Shown here: positions 21,051 to 29,051 of the stretch, one piece after another | Numbering within the stretch: the first letter of the stretch is position 1 | Layout: the number at the start of each line of letters is the position of its first letter | NCBI RefSeq assembly: GCF_008710745.1 | Contig: NZ_VYSA01000002.1 | Coordinates: 1,054,001-1,118,000 of the forward strand | Reading direction: 5' to 3' | Source: Microbacterium rhizomatis | GTDB lineage: Bacteria > Actinomycetota > Actinomycetes > Actinomycetales > Microbacteriaceae | Length of the DNA stretch: 64,000 bases | Translations under genes and position numbers: made by a program | The notes under the pieces: model-generated | Database searches by the model: none | What the model was told of the DNA's origin: nothing | What the model saw: the letters and a program-made list of their open reading frames with translations, nothing else

Positions 21051-21622
21051 TGGGCGCCCTCGAAGACGGCGAGAAGGTGTTCGCCCCGGATGCGGCCACC
21101 TGGCGTGCCTGGCTCGAAGACAACCACACGACCTCGAAGGGCGCGTGGCTCCTGCGCGGTCGGCCCGGCTTCACCCACCTGCACATCGCGTACGAACCCG
21201 CGATCATGCACGCGCTGTGCTTCGGCTGGATCGACGGACCGGTCCGTACGTTCGACGCCGAGACCAGCGGCCTATGGTTCGCGCCGCGGCGGCCGATGAG
21301 CGGGTGGGCGGCGACGAACAAGGCGCGGGTCGTGTTGCTGGAGGCCTCTGGCGAGATGACGGATGCCGGACGCCGCGTGATCGAGGCAGCCAAGGCCAAC
21401 GGCATGTGGGAGGTCCTCGACGGCCCCGAGGCACTCATCGAGCCGCCCGAGCTGACACGCGCGCTCGACGCCGTGCCGGCAGCCCGCGAGAACTGGAACG
21501 CGTTCCCTCCGTCGGCCCGCAAGCTCGGACTCACCAACATCGCGATGGCACGCAGGCCCGAGACCGCGGCCGCGCGCATCGCCAAGATCGTCGCCGATGC
21601 CGCAGAGGGGAAGCGTCCGTGA
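21050..21622 (+). CDS. YdeI/OmpD-associated family protein
   Basis: A 190-residue soluble protein of the YdeI family. The hallmark is the stretch YEPAIMHALCFGWIDGPVRT, followed by a FAPRRPMSGWAATNKARV segment and a C-terminal helical part with ENWNAFPPSARK. The biochemical function is unknown; homologues have been tied to peptide or bacteriocin tolerance. It overlaps the upstream HAD gene by one base and the downstream 35-residue membrane peptide by 4 bp, so the three form one translation unit. Confidence 0.85.
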   Translation: MGALEDGEKVFAPDAATWRAWLEDNHTTSKGAWLLRGRPGFTHLHIAYEPAIMHALCFGWIDGPVRTFDAETSGLWFAPRRPMSGWAATNKARVVLLEASGEMTDAGRRVIEAAKANGMWEVLDGPEALIEPPELTRALDAVPAARENWNAFPPSARKLGLTNIAMARRPETAAARIAKIVADAAEGKRP

Positions 21623-21726
21623 CCTCGCTCGAGCAGAGCCTCCTCTACGGTGTGACCGTCATCATCCTCGTCGGCACGCTGATCGCGTTCATCGTCCAGT
21701 ACCGCCGCAACAACCGCAAAGACTGA
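21619..21726 (+). CDS. 35-residue single-pass membrane peptide
   Basis: A tiny gene starting at a GTG that overlaps the stop of the YdeI-like gene (GTGA). The product has a short N-terminal part, one hydrophobic helix from about residue 7 to 26 (LLYGVTVIILVGTLIAFIVQ) and a basic tail YRRNNRKD, giving a cytoplasmic C terminus. The stop at 21726 directly abuts the stop of the convergent ROK gene. Overlap-coupled translation, a clean hydrophobic span and a charged tail argue that it is real. Function unknown; a regulator of a membrane partner is one possibility. Confidence 0.65.
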   Translation: MTSLEQSLLYGVTVIILVGTLIAFIVQYRRNNRKD

Positions 21727-22659
21727 TCAGCCGTCGGACGTGCCCCTCGCGGGAGCGATCACGAGCGCCGCGGCGCCCAGCAGGGGGCCCTCGTCGCCCA
21801 GCGCCGTGCGGACGATCCGCGTGGCCCGCGAATACGGCAGAGCCGCGGATGCTCCGGCCGCCGCCGCGACGAGTTCGACGTAGTCCGCCGAGACGCGGGA
21901 GAATCCCCCGCCGATCGCGATGATCTCGAGGTCGACGAGGGTCGCAGCATCCGCCAGCGCTCTTCCGACTGCTTCGGCCGAGCGCTCGATCGCGGCCCGG
22001 GCGACCCGGTCGCCCGCCGCGGCGTCACGAGCCAGGTCTTCACCGGTCGACCCCGTCCACCCCTGGGCTCGCGCCCAGGCCGCGCTCGACGGCCCGGAGG
22101 CGACCTCCTCGAGGGTGAGGCCACCGCCCGCCTCTGCGCGGGTCTGGCCGAGATGCCCGGCGTTGCCCGAAGCCCCGGACATCGGTCGGCCGCCGACGAC
22201 GAACCCCCCGCCGACCCCCGTCGAGACGACGATCGACATCGACGCCCTGGCCCCGGCGGTCGCGCCCTTCCATGCTTCGGCGAGCGCGAGCGCCCCGCCA
22301 TCGTGCCGGAGGATGACCGGCGTGCCGGCCACGCCGCCCTCGGCGAGGAGTTCTGCGACGGTTTCGACCACCGCGAATCCATGTGCGCCGGGCATGTTCA
22401 CGGGCGAGATGGTGCCGGTCGGCAGGTCGACGGGGCCGGCTGAGCCGATTCCCGCGCCGACGATCATCGAGCCATCGGGGAGCGCCGGCAGCGCGTCCCG
22501 CACGACGTCGCTCACAGCAGCGTGCAGCAGCCCCACCGTCGTGTCCGGGCCCGTGGGGCGCCGAGCGCGGCTCTCCGCGACGAGGACGCCTTCGGCCGTG
22601 ACGAGGGCGGCCTCGACCTTGGTTCCCCCGATGTCGACGGCGAGCGCGAAGTCGGCCAT
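21727..22659 (-). CDS. ROK family sugar kinase, lacking the usual zinc cysteines
   Basis: A 310-residue ROK protein. The phosphate-binding loop is AVDIGGTKVEAALV, then GAGIGSAGPVDL, HDGGALALAEAW with the catalytic Asp, and VVSTGVGGGFVVGG. ROK kinases normally have a Cys-x-Cys-Gly-x-x-Gly-Cys zinc loop. Here the corresponding segment GHLGQTRAEAGGGLTLEEVASG has no cysteine, so the zinc site is absent. It lacks an N-terminal helix-turn-helix, so it is a kinase (glucose, fructose or amino sugar) rather than a repressor. The ATG at 22659 directly follows the pyrE stop (22662). Confidence 0.85.
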   Translation of the reverse strand: MADFALAVDIGGTKVEAALVTAEGVLVAESRARRPTGPDTTVGLLHAAVSDVVRDALPALPDGSMIVGAGIGSAGPVDLPTGTISPVNMPGAHGFAVVETVAELLAEGGVAGTPVILRHDGGALALAEAWKGATAGARASMSIVVSTGVGGGFVVGGRPMSGASGNAGHLGQTRAEAGGGLTLEEVASGPSSAAWARAQGWTGSTGEDLARDAAAGDRVARAAIERSAEAVGRALADAATLVDLEIIAIGGGFSRVSADYVELVAAAAGASAALPYSRATRIVRTALGDEGPLLGAAALVIAPARGTSDG

Positions 22660-22661
22660 GG

Positions 22662-23240
22662 CTATTGGGGCGCCAAGCCGAGGTCGTCCAGGTCGATCGC
22701 CGCGAGCCACTGCAGCCCCGCCGCCTCGACCGCCGCCTGAGCGCCCGTCCGACGGTCGACGATCACAGCGACGGCGACCGGCTCGGCCCCTTCGCGCCGC
22801 AGGGCCTCGACCGCCTTGAGCGCCGACTGCCCGGTGGTGGAGGTGTCTTCGACGACGATGACGCGCTTGCCCGCGACATCCGCTCCCTCGACCTGCCTGC
22901 CGCGACCGTGGTCTTTCGGCTCTTTCCGCACGACGAAAGCGTCGAGAGGCCGATCGGTGCGGGTCGACTCGTGCATGACCGCGTTCGCGATGGGGTCGGC
23001 GCCGAGCGTCAGACCTCCGACGGCGACGATGCCGTCGATCCCGCCGATCAGATCGAGCATGATGCGGCCGATCGCCGGGGCTGCGCGGTGGTCGAGCGTG
23101 AGCTTGCGCATGTCGACGTAATACGTGGCGCGCTTGCCGCTGGACAGCACGAAGTCGCCGTGGAACACCGCCTCGGCCTTGATCAGCTCGATGAGCGCCT
23201 GACGGTCGGCCTCGATCTCTGGAGTGGATGCTGCGGTCAT
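22662..23240 (-). CDS. pyrE: Orotate phosphoribosyltransferase
   Basis: A 192-residue PyrE of pyrimidine synthesis, which joins orotate and PRPP to give OMP. The key features are FVLSSGKRATYYVDMRK, the VAVGGLTLGADPIANAV segment, VVRKEPKDHGRG (flexible catalytic loop) and the PRPP motif VIVVEDTSTTGQSALKAVEA. The start is the ATG at 23240. It has TAAACT 7 nt upstream and no ribosome binding site, indicating a leaderless mRNA. The upstream in-frame extension is rejected. The ROK kinase follows with a 2-nt gap in the same operon. Confidence 0.95.
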   Translation of the reverse strand: MTAASTPEIEADRQALIELIKAEAVFHGDFVLSSGKRATYYVDMRKLTLDHRAAPAIGRIMLDLIGGIDGIVAVGGLTLGADPIANAVMHESTRTDRPLDAFVVRKEPKDHGRGRQVEGADVAGKRVIVVEDTSTTGQSALKAVEALRREGAEPVAVAVIVDRRTGAQAAVEAAGLQWLAAIDLDDLGLAPQ

Positions 23241-23399
23241 GGCTCCGAGTTTAGGGGCGCGCTCTGCGCCGCTCGTGCCCCCGGCCCGGGCGTGACCCCG
23301 CCCTCCCGGCCGGGGCGCCACCGGCCCTCCCCGTGACCGGGGCTACAGCTCTGGGACCGACCGCCGTGACCGTCAGCGGGCCGCCCTAGGCTGGATGCC

Positions 23400-24239
23400 A
23401 TGCGCCTGGCCACCTGGAACGTCAACTCCGTCCGCGCCCGCGTCGACCGCATCGTCGAGTTCGCCGTGCGCGAGAGCGTCGATGTGCTCGCGATGCAGGA
23501 GATCAAGTGCACGGTGGCGCAGTTCCCGTTCGACGCCTTCGCCGAGGCCGGCTACCACGTCGAGGCGCACGGCTTCTCACAGTGGAACGGCGTCGCGATC
23601 GCCAGCCGCGAGCCGCTGACCGAGGTCGAGACATCCTTCCCCGGCATGCCGGGGTTCGCGAACAACGTGTCCGGCCCCGATTCGCCGCTCGAGGCCCGGG
23701 CGCTGGGCGCGACGGTCGGCGGCGTGCGCGTGTGGAGCCTGTACGTTCCGAACGGGCGTGCGCTCGGCGATCCCCACTATTTCTACAAGCTCGACTGGCT
23801 CGGCGCCCTCGAGCAGCACGTGCGGCAGACTCTGACCGAGACGCCCGATCAGGCGCTCGCGCTGGTCGGCGACTTCAACATCGCTCCGACGAACGCCGAC
23901 AACGGCGACCCGGCCGTCGTCGAAGGCTTCGCCACCCACGTCTCTGCCCCCGAGCGCGAGGCCTACGCCGCACTCGAGGCGGCCGGCCTGAGCGATGTCG
24001 TGCGCCCCCTCGTGCCGACCGGCTACACCTACTGGGACTACAAGCGCCTCCGCTTCCCGAAGAACGAGGGGATGCGGATCGACTTCATCCTCGGCTCGCA
24101 CTCCTTCGCGGATGCTGTGACCGGCGCCGCGATCCACCGCAACGAGCGCAAGGGCGAGGCTCCGAGCGACCATGTGCCGGTCGTCGTCGACCTCGATCTG
24201 ACCGGTCCGGACGACGACGATCGCCCGATGATCTTCTGA
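23400..24239 (+). CDS. xthA: Exodeoxyribonuclease III
   Basis: A 279-residue member of the exonuclease III/AP endonuclease family, acting in base excision repair. Motifs seen are RLATWNVNSVRAR, LAMQEIKC (metal-binding Glu), VGDFNIAPTNAD, MRIDFILGS and SDHVPVVVDL at the C terminus (catalytic His). The ATG at 23400 lies 7 nt after TAGGCT and has no ribosome binding site, so it is probably leaderless. It is divergent from pyrE; the 159-bp gap contains only GC-rich small hairpins. Confidence 0.94.
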   Translation: MRLATWNVNSVRARVDRIVEFAVRESVDVLAMQEIKCTVAQFPFDAFAEAGYHVEAHGFSQWNGVAIASREPLTEVETSFPGMPGFANNVSGPDSPLEARALGATVGGVRVWSLYVPNGRALGDPHYFYKLDWLGALEQHVRQTLTETPDQALALVGDFNIAPTNADNGDPAVVEGFATHVSAPEREAYAALEAAGLSDVVRPLVPTGYTYWDYKRLRFPKNEGMRIDFILGSHSFADAVTGAAIHRNERKGEAPSDHVPVVVDLDLTGPDDDDRPMIF

Positions 24240-24436
24240 GCCGCAGAGGTCGAGGAGGCGCGCCAGCGCCGTCTCGAGATCGCGCCGGACATCTCGAAGG
24301 ACGAATGGGCCACGGGAGCGCTCCCCGCGCGATCCCGGCTCCAATGCGAGCCGTCCATCCTTCCAGATGCGCGCCCGCCCCCTCCGGTACCGCGAGAGGG
24401 GCGCGCGAACATCGCTCCCCGATCACCGCCGCGCGC
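24240..24436. other. Non-coding gap between convergent xthA and a membrane-protein gene
   Basis: No convincing gene is visible in these 197 bp. Frames stay open on both strands because of the base composition, but none has a recognisable domain or start. The right end holds a 17-bp sequence (24412-24428) that recurs on the other side of the next gene. Confidence 0.5.
24412..24428. repeat. 17-bp direct repeat, left copy
   Basis: TCGCTCCCCGATCACCG occurs here and again at 25101-25117. The two copies bracket the four-helix membrane protein gene. Nothing else resembling transposon ends is seen. Confidence 0.6.
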
Positions 24437-25015
24437 TCAGGGCGTCGCCGTCGGCGCCGGCCGGCAGCCCGGGGGGAGCGAGTTGCCGCTGATGGCGAAG
24501 TCGTCGCACGTGAGGAAGCGCGACTGGTTGAGTCCCAGCACGAACGACGCGACCGCGACGCCGATCACAACGAGGACGATGAGCCATTTCGTCCGCCCCG
24601 GCATCTCGGTGCCGAAATCCGGCCAGATGATGCGGACCAGAACCCAGATCGTGAACGGCATGCCGATGAAGACGGCGAGCAGCGCCGAGAGCTGCACGAG
24701 GACGACGAAGACGTCGTCCGTCTCGTCGCCGAGGAAGAACATCACCACCACCCACAGCGAGGGCAGCAGGAGCGCGAACGCCCGGGCGAGCCGAGCACGC
24801 ACCGGCCTCCGCTCGACCAGCACGAAGACGAACGCCGCGATCGAGGCCGCCCACAGAGCCAGGAGCTGATCGAAGAAGATCTCGCCCCACGCCCCGAGCG
24901 TGAACGCCGGCCACCAGGTGGCGATCGCCATGCCGACCATGACGACGCCGACGGGAATGTCGCGGCGACGCCGGTCGACGGCCGGCACACCTTCGCCAGG
25001 CGGATCTGCGCTCAC
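24437..25015 (-). CDS. Hypothetical four-helix membrane protein
   Basis: About 192 residues with four hydrophobic helices: VGVVMVGMAIATWWPAF, LLALWAASIAAFVFVLV, FALLLPSLWVVVMFFLG with a following span VVLVQLSALLAVFIG, and WLIVLVVIGVAVASFVLG. A C-terminal tail with two cysteines (LTCDDF and PPGCRP) probably lies outside the cell and could form a disulfide. No family is recognised. The GTG at 25015 has TAGCGT 7 nt upstream (leaderless). The gene is bracketed by a 17-bp direct repeat. Confidence 0.7.
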   Translation of the reverse strand: MSADPPGEGVPAVDRRRRDIPVGVVMVGMAIATWWPAFTLGAWGEIFFDQLLALWAASIAAFVFVLVERRPVRARLARAFALLLPSLWVVVMFFLGDETDDVFVVLVQLSALLAVFIGMPFTIWVLVRIIWPDFGTEMPGRTKWLIVLVVIGVAVASFVLGLNQSRFLTCDDFAISGNSLPPGCRPAPTATP

Positions 25016-25100
25016 GCGCCGCACGCTATCGCGCCGATGATCCCGCGCGGCGCTGCCGCGCCGAGACGTATGCTCCGCGGATCCCGATACGCCCGCAAGC

Positions 25101-25117
25101 TCGCTCCCCGATCACCG
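25101..25117. repeat. 17-bp direct repeat, right copy
   Basis: Identical to the copy at 24412-24428 on the other side of the membrane-protein gene, in the same orientation. Confidence 0.6.
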
Positions 25118-25147
25118 AACCGCGCTCCGCGCGAAGTACTCAGGGGA

Positions 25148-25765
25148 TCACGTCATGTCGCCGGTCGTCGGCCGGCCGTCCGGAGCGTAGCGCAGGCGTA
25201 GCCCGCCACTCGGGCCGGTGAGCGTCGGCTCGGTCAACCGCAGCCTCGCCGGGGTCGCCCCGTCCGGGAACACCTTCTTGCCCTCGCCGAGCACGATCGG
25301 GTACACCCAGAGGTTCAGGATGTCGTACAGCTCGCCGGCCAACAGGGTCTGCACGAAGTCGACGCTCCCGATGACGTGGATGTCCGAATGGCGCTCGCGG
25401 AGAGCATCCATCTCCGCCGCGATGTCCGGCCTCAGCTGGGTCGTGCCCTCCCACTCGGGCGTCATGACGCTCCGTGAGGCAACATACTTCGGGATGCTCG
25501 CGAACTTGCGCCCGATCGGACCCGCCGGCCCGGTCGTGTGATGGGGCCAGTAGCCGGCGAAGATGTCGTACGTCCGCCGGCCGAGCACGAGCGCGTCCAT
25601 GCCCTGGATGCCCTCGCCGACCGTGGCGCCGAGCACGTCGTCATCGACGGGCGCCTGCCAGCCGCCCCAGCGGAACCCGCCCGACGTGTCTTCCTCCGGC
25701 CCACCGGGGGCCTGCGCGACCCCGTCCAGGGTCGTGAACAGATCGATCGTGATGCGACCGGTCAT
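25148..25765 (-). CDS. Dihydrofolate reductase-like protein (RibD C-terminal family)
   Basis: A 205-residue RibD_C/DHFR-fold protein. The N-terminal strand ITIDLFTTLDGVAQAPGG, the MDALVLGRRTYDIFAGYWP segment, KYVASRS, and the C-terminal LLAGELYDILNLWVYPIVLG followed by GKKVFP are all typical of the YyaP/YwjB-type group. These proteins bind NADPH, but their substrate is generally unknown. The ATG at 25765 follows a strong ribosome binding site, GGAAGGAGA. A longer open frame upstream to 26032 is not supported. Confidence 0.85.
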   Translation of the reverse strand: MTGRITIDLFTTLDGVAQAPGGPEEDTSGGFRWGGWQAPVDDDVLGATVGEGIQGMDALVLGRRTYDIFAGYWPHHTTGPAGPIGRKFASIPKYVASRSVMTPEWEGTTQLRPDIAAEMDALRERHSDIHVIGSVDFVQTLLAGELYDILNLWVYPIVLGEGKKVFPDGATPARLRLTEPTLTGPSGGLRLRYAPDGRPTTGDMT

Positions 25766-25840
25766 GATGATCTCCTTCCGCGGCGCCTCATGCGGCGCGT
25801 TCGTCCGCCACCCCAGCGGAGTGTCGCACGAAGTCCGTTT

Positions 25841-25911
25841 GCAGGGAAGTCCGCGCCGAACGTGGGGTCGCGGCGTCCCTACGGCCCCCTGAGCCCCACC
25901 GCTCCCTGCAG
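25841..25911. repeat. Imperfect long hairpin between divergent DHFR-like and histidine kinase genes
   Basis: TGCAGGGA (25841-25848) and TCCCTGCA (25904-25911) form the outer arms, and GTGGGG (25863-25868) pairs with CCCCAC (25895-25900) inside. GAAGTCCG is repeated directly at the left arm. The layout resembles the other intergenic double hairpins, but this sequence occurs only once here. Confidence 0.5.
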
Positions 25912-25995
25912 AGGGAAACCCATCCGGTCGGGTCAGCCGGGTCCTCCACCGCAAGGGGGATGCCGGCGGCCGGCCCGGCGTCATAGCGTGGAGGC

Positions 25996-27294
25996 GTGGC
26001 ATCCCTCCCGTCCCTACCCGCGCGCCCTGCACCCACCGCCCGCGAACTGCGCAGCGACGTGTACCTCGCCGCCGTGATCCTCGTCGGGGCGATCCTCAGC
26101 TCGGTGCTCAGCTCGATCGCAGGAATCTACGGCACCGAGCAGGGTCCGATGCCGCTCGCGCTCGTGTACTCCGTCGTGCTCGCCGCCCCCCTCGCGGTGC
26201 GACGCCGGTGGCCCGCAACGGTCGCGGTCATCGTCTGCACGGCCTACTTCGCCGCCGTCTCGCTACGGCTGCCCGAGGTCTACGTCGGCAACATCGCGGT
26301 GTTCATCGCGCTGTACACGGTCGGCGCGTGGTCGTTCGATCGGCGTCGCGCGCTCGTGGTTCGGATCGCGATCATCGTCGGCATGTTCGTCTGGCTGCTC
26401 TTCACGATGTACCGCGACGCGATCGACCACGCCCAGGACAGCGGCGTGATCGCCGCTGCGTTCTCGCCGTTCATCGCCCAGGCGATGCTGTCGATCCTGG
26501 TCAACGCGCTGTACTTCGGCGGCGCGTACTACTTCGGCGAGCGCGCGTGGGTCTCTGCCGCACAGCTGACCGCGCTCGAGCAGCGCACGGCCGAGCTCGA
26601 GCGCGAACGCGAGCTGACCGCCGCGCAGGCGGTCGCGCTCGACCGCGTGCGCATCGCTCGCGAACTGCACGATGTCGTCGCGCACCACGTCTCGGTGATG
26701 GGCGTGCAGGCCGGGGCCGCCCGTGCGGTGCTCGACACGGATCCCCCGGCCGCCCGGGCGATGCTGAGCGGCGTCGAGTCATCTGCCCGTTCGGCGATCG
26801 ACGAACTGCATCGGCTGCTCGACACCCTCCGCACACCCGGCGAGGGCGACGAGGCACCGGCCTCGACGGTGAGTCTCGACGCACTCCCGCAGCTGATCGC
26901 GGCATCGGATGCCGCGGGGCTGCCTACGACCTTCACCGTCGTCGGAGACCCGGCCCCCGTTCCGCACGTGACCGAGGTGAACCTGTACCGCATCACTCAG
27001 GAGGCCCTCACCAACGCGCGGCGGCACGGCGGCCCGGGAGTGACGGCCGACGTGCGCCTGCGCTACACGGACGAGCGGATGCTCGAGCTCGAGGTCGTCA
27101 ACACAGGTCGCACCGTGCGCGAACCGCGCCCGGGCCTCGGTCAGCTCGGTATGCGCGAGCGGGCCGCGGCATCGGGCGGCACGATCGAGATCGCGCCCCG
27201 CGAGCGTGGCGGGTTCCGCGTGCGGGTCGCCGTTCCCCTGGCGACTGACGACGTGCCGGACCTCGCGCGCGCCACCGTGGACGCCGCCCGATGA
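25996..27294 (+). CDS. Two-component sensor histidine kinase (NarL-class, HisKA_3)
   Basis: A 432-residue membrane histidine kinase. About five transmembrane helices occupy residues 20-180, then a short coiled segment rich in Glu/Arg. The HisKA_3 dimerisation motif RIARELHDVVAHHVSVM holds the phosphorylated His. The ATPase domain contains NLYRITQEALTNARRHGGP and GLGQLGMRERAAASGG. No large extracellular sensor domain is present, so it probably senses within the membrane. The GTG at 25996 has TAGCGT 6 nt upstream (leaderless). It overlaps the response regulator gene by 4 bp. Confidence 0.93.
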   Translation: MASLPSLPARPAPTARELRSDVYLAAVILVGAILSSVLSSIAGIYGTEQGPMPLALVYSVVLAAPLAVRRRWPATVAVIVCTAYFAAVSLRLPEVYVGNIAVFIALYTVGAWSFDRRRALVVRIAIIVGMFVWLLFTMYRDAIDHAQDSGVIAAAFSPFIAQAMLSILVNALYFGGAYYFGERAWVSAAQLTALEQRTAELERERELTAAQAVALDRVRIARELHDVVAHHVSVMGVQAGAARAVLDTDPPAARAMLSGVESSARSAIDELHRLLDTLRTPGEGDEAPASTVSLDALPQLIAASDAAGLPTTFTVVGDPAPVPHVTEVNLYRITQEALTNARRHGGPGVTADVRLRYTDERMLELEVVNTGRTVREPRPGLGQLGMRERAAASGGTIEIAPRERGGFRVRVAVPLATDDVPDLARATVDAAR

Positions 27295-27950
27295 TCCGCG
27301 TGCTGCTCGTCGATGATCATGCAGTGATGCGAGCGGGCTTCCGCACGATCCTCGAGGCGGCCGGCGACATCGTCGTCGTCGGAGAGTCGGCGACAGGGCG
27401 CGAGGCGGTGGCCGCAGCATCCGTCGCGCGACCGGACGTCATCTGCATGGACGTGCAGATGCCCGATATGGACGGCCTCGAGGCCACGAGGCTCATCGTC
27501 GCCGATCCGTCCGTTGAGACGGCGGTGATCGTCGTGACGACCTTCGACCGCGATGACTACCTGTTCTCGGCGTTGGAGGCGGGGGCCAGCGGCTTCCTGC
27601 TGAAGAACGCCGGGTCGGACGAGCTGGTCGCGGCCGTGCGTGTGGTCGCGGGCGGTGACGCCCTGCTGGCGCCCGAGGTCACGCGCCGGGTGATCGAGAG
27701 GTTCGCGGGGTCGTCCGCGCCGCACGCGGCGCCCGTCGAAGTGCCCTGGGCACCGGCCGGATCGCTCACCGATCGCGAAGCGGAGGTGCTGCGCCTGGTG
27801 GCGCAGGCCCGCAGCAACGCCGAGATCGCCCGCGAGCTGTTCATCGGCGAGGCGACGGTGAAGACCCACATCTCGAACGTGCTGCAGAAGCTCGGCGCCC
27901 GCGACCGCGTGCACGCCGCGGTGCTCGCCCACCAGCACGGCCTGACCTGA
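27291..27950 (+). CDS. LuxR/NarL family response regulator
   Basis: A 219-residue response regulator. The receiver domain begins RVLLVDDHAVMRAGF, the phosphorylated Asp lies in VICMDVQMPDMDG near residue 54, and the switch Thr is in VVTTFD. The C-terminal LuxR-type helix-turn-helix reads LTDREAEVLRLVAQARSNAE followed by EATVKTHISNVLQKLG. It is co-translated with the histidine kinase through a 4-bp overlap. The NatAB-like ABC transporter 216 bp downstream is a plausible target, as such pairs are often linked, but no binding site was identified. Confidence 0.94.
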   Translation: MIRVLLVDDHAVMRAGFRTILEAAGDIVVVGESATGREAVAAASVARPDVICMDVQMPDMDGLEATRLIVADPSVETAVIVVTTFDRDDYLFSALEAGASGFLLKNAGSDELVAAVRVVAGGDALLAPEVTRRVIERFAGSSAPHAAPVEVPWAPAGSLTDREAEVLRLVAQARSNAEIARELFIGEATVKTHISNVLQKLGARDRVHAAVLAHQHGLT

Positions 27951-28166
27951 CGGCGCGCCTCCGGCATCCGCCCTCGCCCTCCCGTCATCCCATCTCGCCC
28001 TCCCCGTCCCTCCCCTGTGCCCAGGAAAGGGTCGAGCCAGCCCCGCGCGGCAGCCAGCTTGCGGACACGCAGGGATGCCGAGCAACGCCCGTGCGACCGC
28101 CGGCGGAGCGGGATCTCCGTCGCGCGGGGGATCCGCCCGGCGCGCGGCGGACGTAACGTCGGACGC

Positions 28167-29051
28167 ATGCTGCAACTGAGAAACCTCGACAAGAGCTACG
28201 GCACGCATCACGTGCTCACAGACGTCTCGTTCGACGTGCTCCCCGGCCGGCTCACCGGCTTCGTCGGGGGCAACGGCGCGGGCAAGACCACGACGATGCG
28301 GATCGTGCTCGGCGTGCTCGCGGCCGACGCGGGCACCGTCACTCTCGACGGCTCGTCCGTCGGCGCCGAAGACCGTCGCCGGTTCGGGTACATGCCCGAG
28401 GAGCGCGGCCTCTACCCCAAGATGAAGGTGCTCGAGCAGATCGTGTACCTCGCGCGCCTGCACGGCTACTCGAAGACGGATGCCGCGGCCGCCGCCACGA
28501 CTCTGCTCGAGCGCCTCGGGCTCGGCGAGCGCCTGAACGACAACGTCGAGACGCTGTCGCTGGGCAACCAGCAGCGCGCACAGATCGCCGCCGCCCTCGT
28601 GCACGACCCTGACGTCCTGATCCTGGACGAGCCGTTCTCGGGCCTTGACCCGATGGCCGTCGACGTCGTCGCCGCAGTACTGCAGGAACGTGCGATCGCC
28701 GGTACGGCCGTGCTGTTCTCGTCGCACCAGCTCGACCTGGTCGAGCGGCTCTGCGACGACCTCGTGATCATCGCCGACGGGTCGATCCGTGCGGCCGGAG
28801 AGCGCGAGCGGCTCCGCGCCGAGCACTCCACGCGGCGGTACGAACTCGTCTCCGCCGGCGATGCCGGGTGGCTGCGCGGCGAAGCCGGCGTGCAGATCGT
28901 CGATTTCGAAGGCGGGTACGCGCTCTTCGACGTCGACTCCGACCAGACCGCGCAGCGGATCCTCCGCGAGGCTGTCGCCCGCGGAGATGTCGGGAGCTTC
29001 GCACCGCAGCATCCCACTCTTGCCCAGATCTTCAGGGAGGTCGTCCGATGA
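28167..29051 (+). CDS. ABC transporter ATP-binding protein (NatA-like)
   Basis: A 294-residue ABC ATPase. Walker A is GGNGAGKTTTMRIVLG, the signature is LSLGNQQRAQIAAAL, and Walker B is VLILDEPFSGLDP. A C-terminal extension of about 80 residues after the H-loop matches the DUF4162 region of NatA-type ATPases. With the permease gene downstream (4-bp overlap) it forms an ABC-2 exporter. The ATG at 28167 has TAACGT 7 nt upstream (leaderless); the frame is open for 50 codons further up without support. Confidence 0.92.
   Translation: MLQLRNLDKSYGTHHVLTDVSFDVLPGRLTGFVGGNGAGKTTTMRIVLGVLAADAGTVTLDGSSVGAEDRRRFGYMPEERGLYPKMKVLEQIVYLARLHGYSKTDAAAAATTLLERLGLGERLNDNVETLSLGNQQRAQIAAALVHDPDVLILDEPFSGLDPMAVDVVAAVLQERAIAGTAVLFSSHQLDLVERLCDDLVIIADGSIRAAGERERLRAEHSTRRYELVSAGDAGWLRGEAGVQIVDFEGGYALFDVDSDQTAQRILREAVARGDVGSFAPQHPTLAQIFREVVR

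Noticed and set aside
24240..24436. Possible pseudogene fragment after xthA
   Set aside because: Open frames exist on both strands but no family resemblance, start or ribosome binding site is visible.
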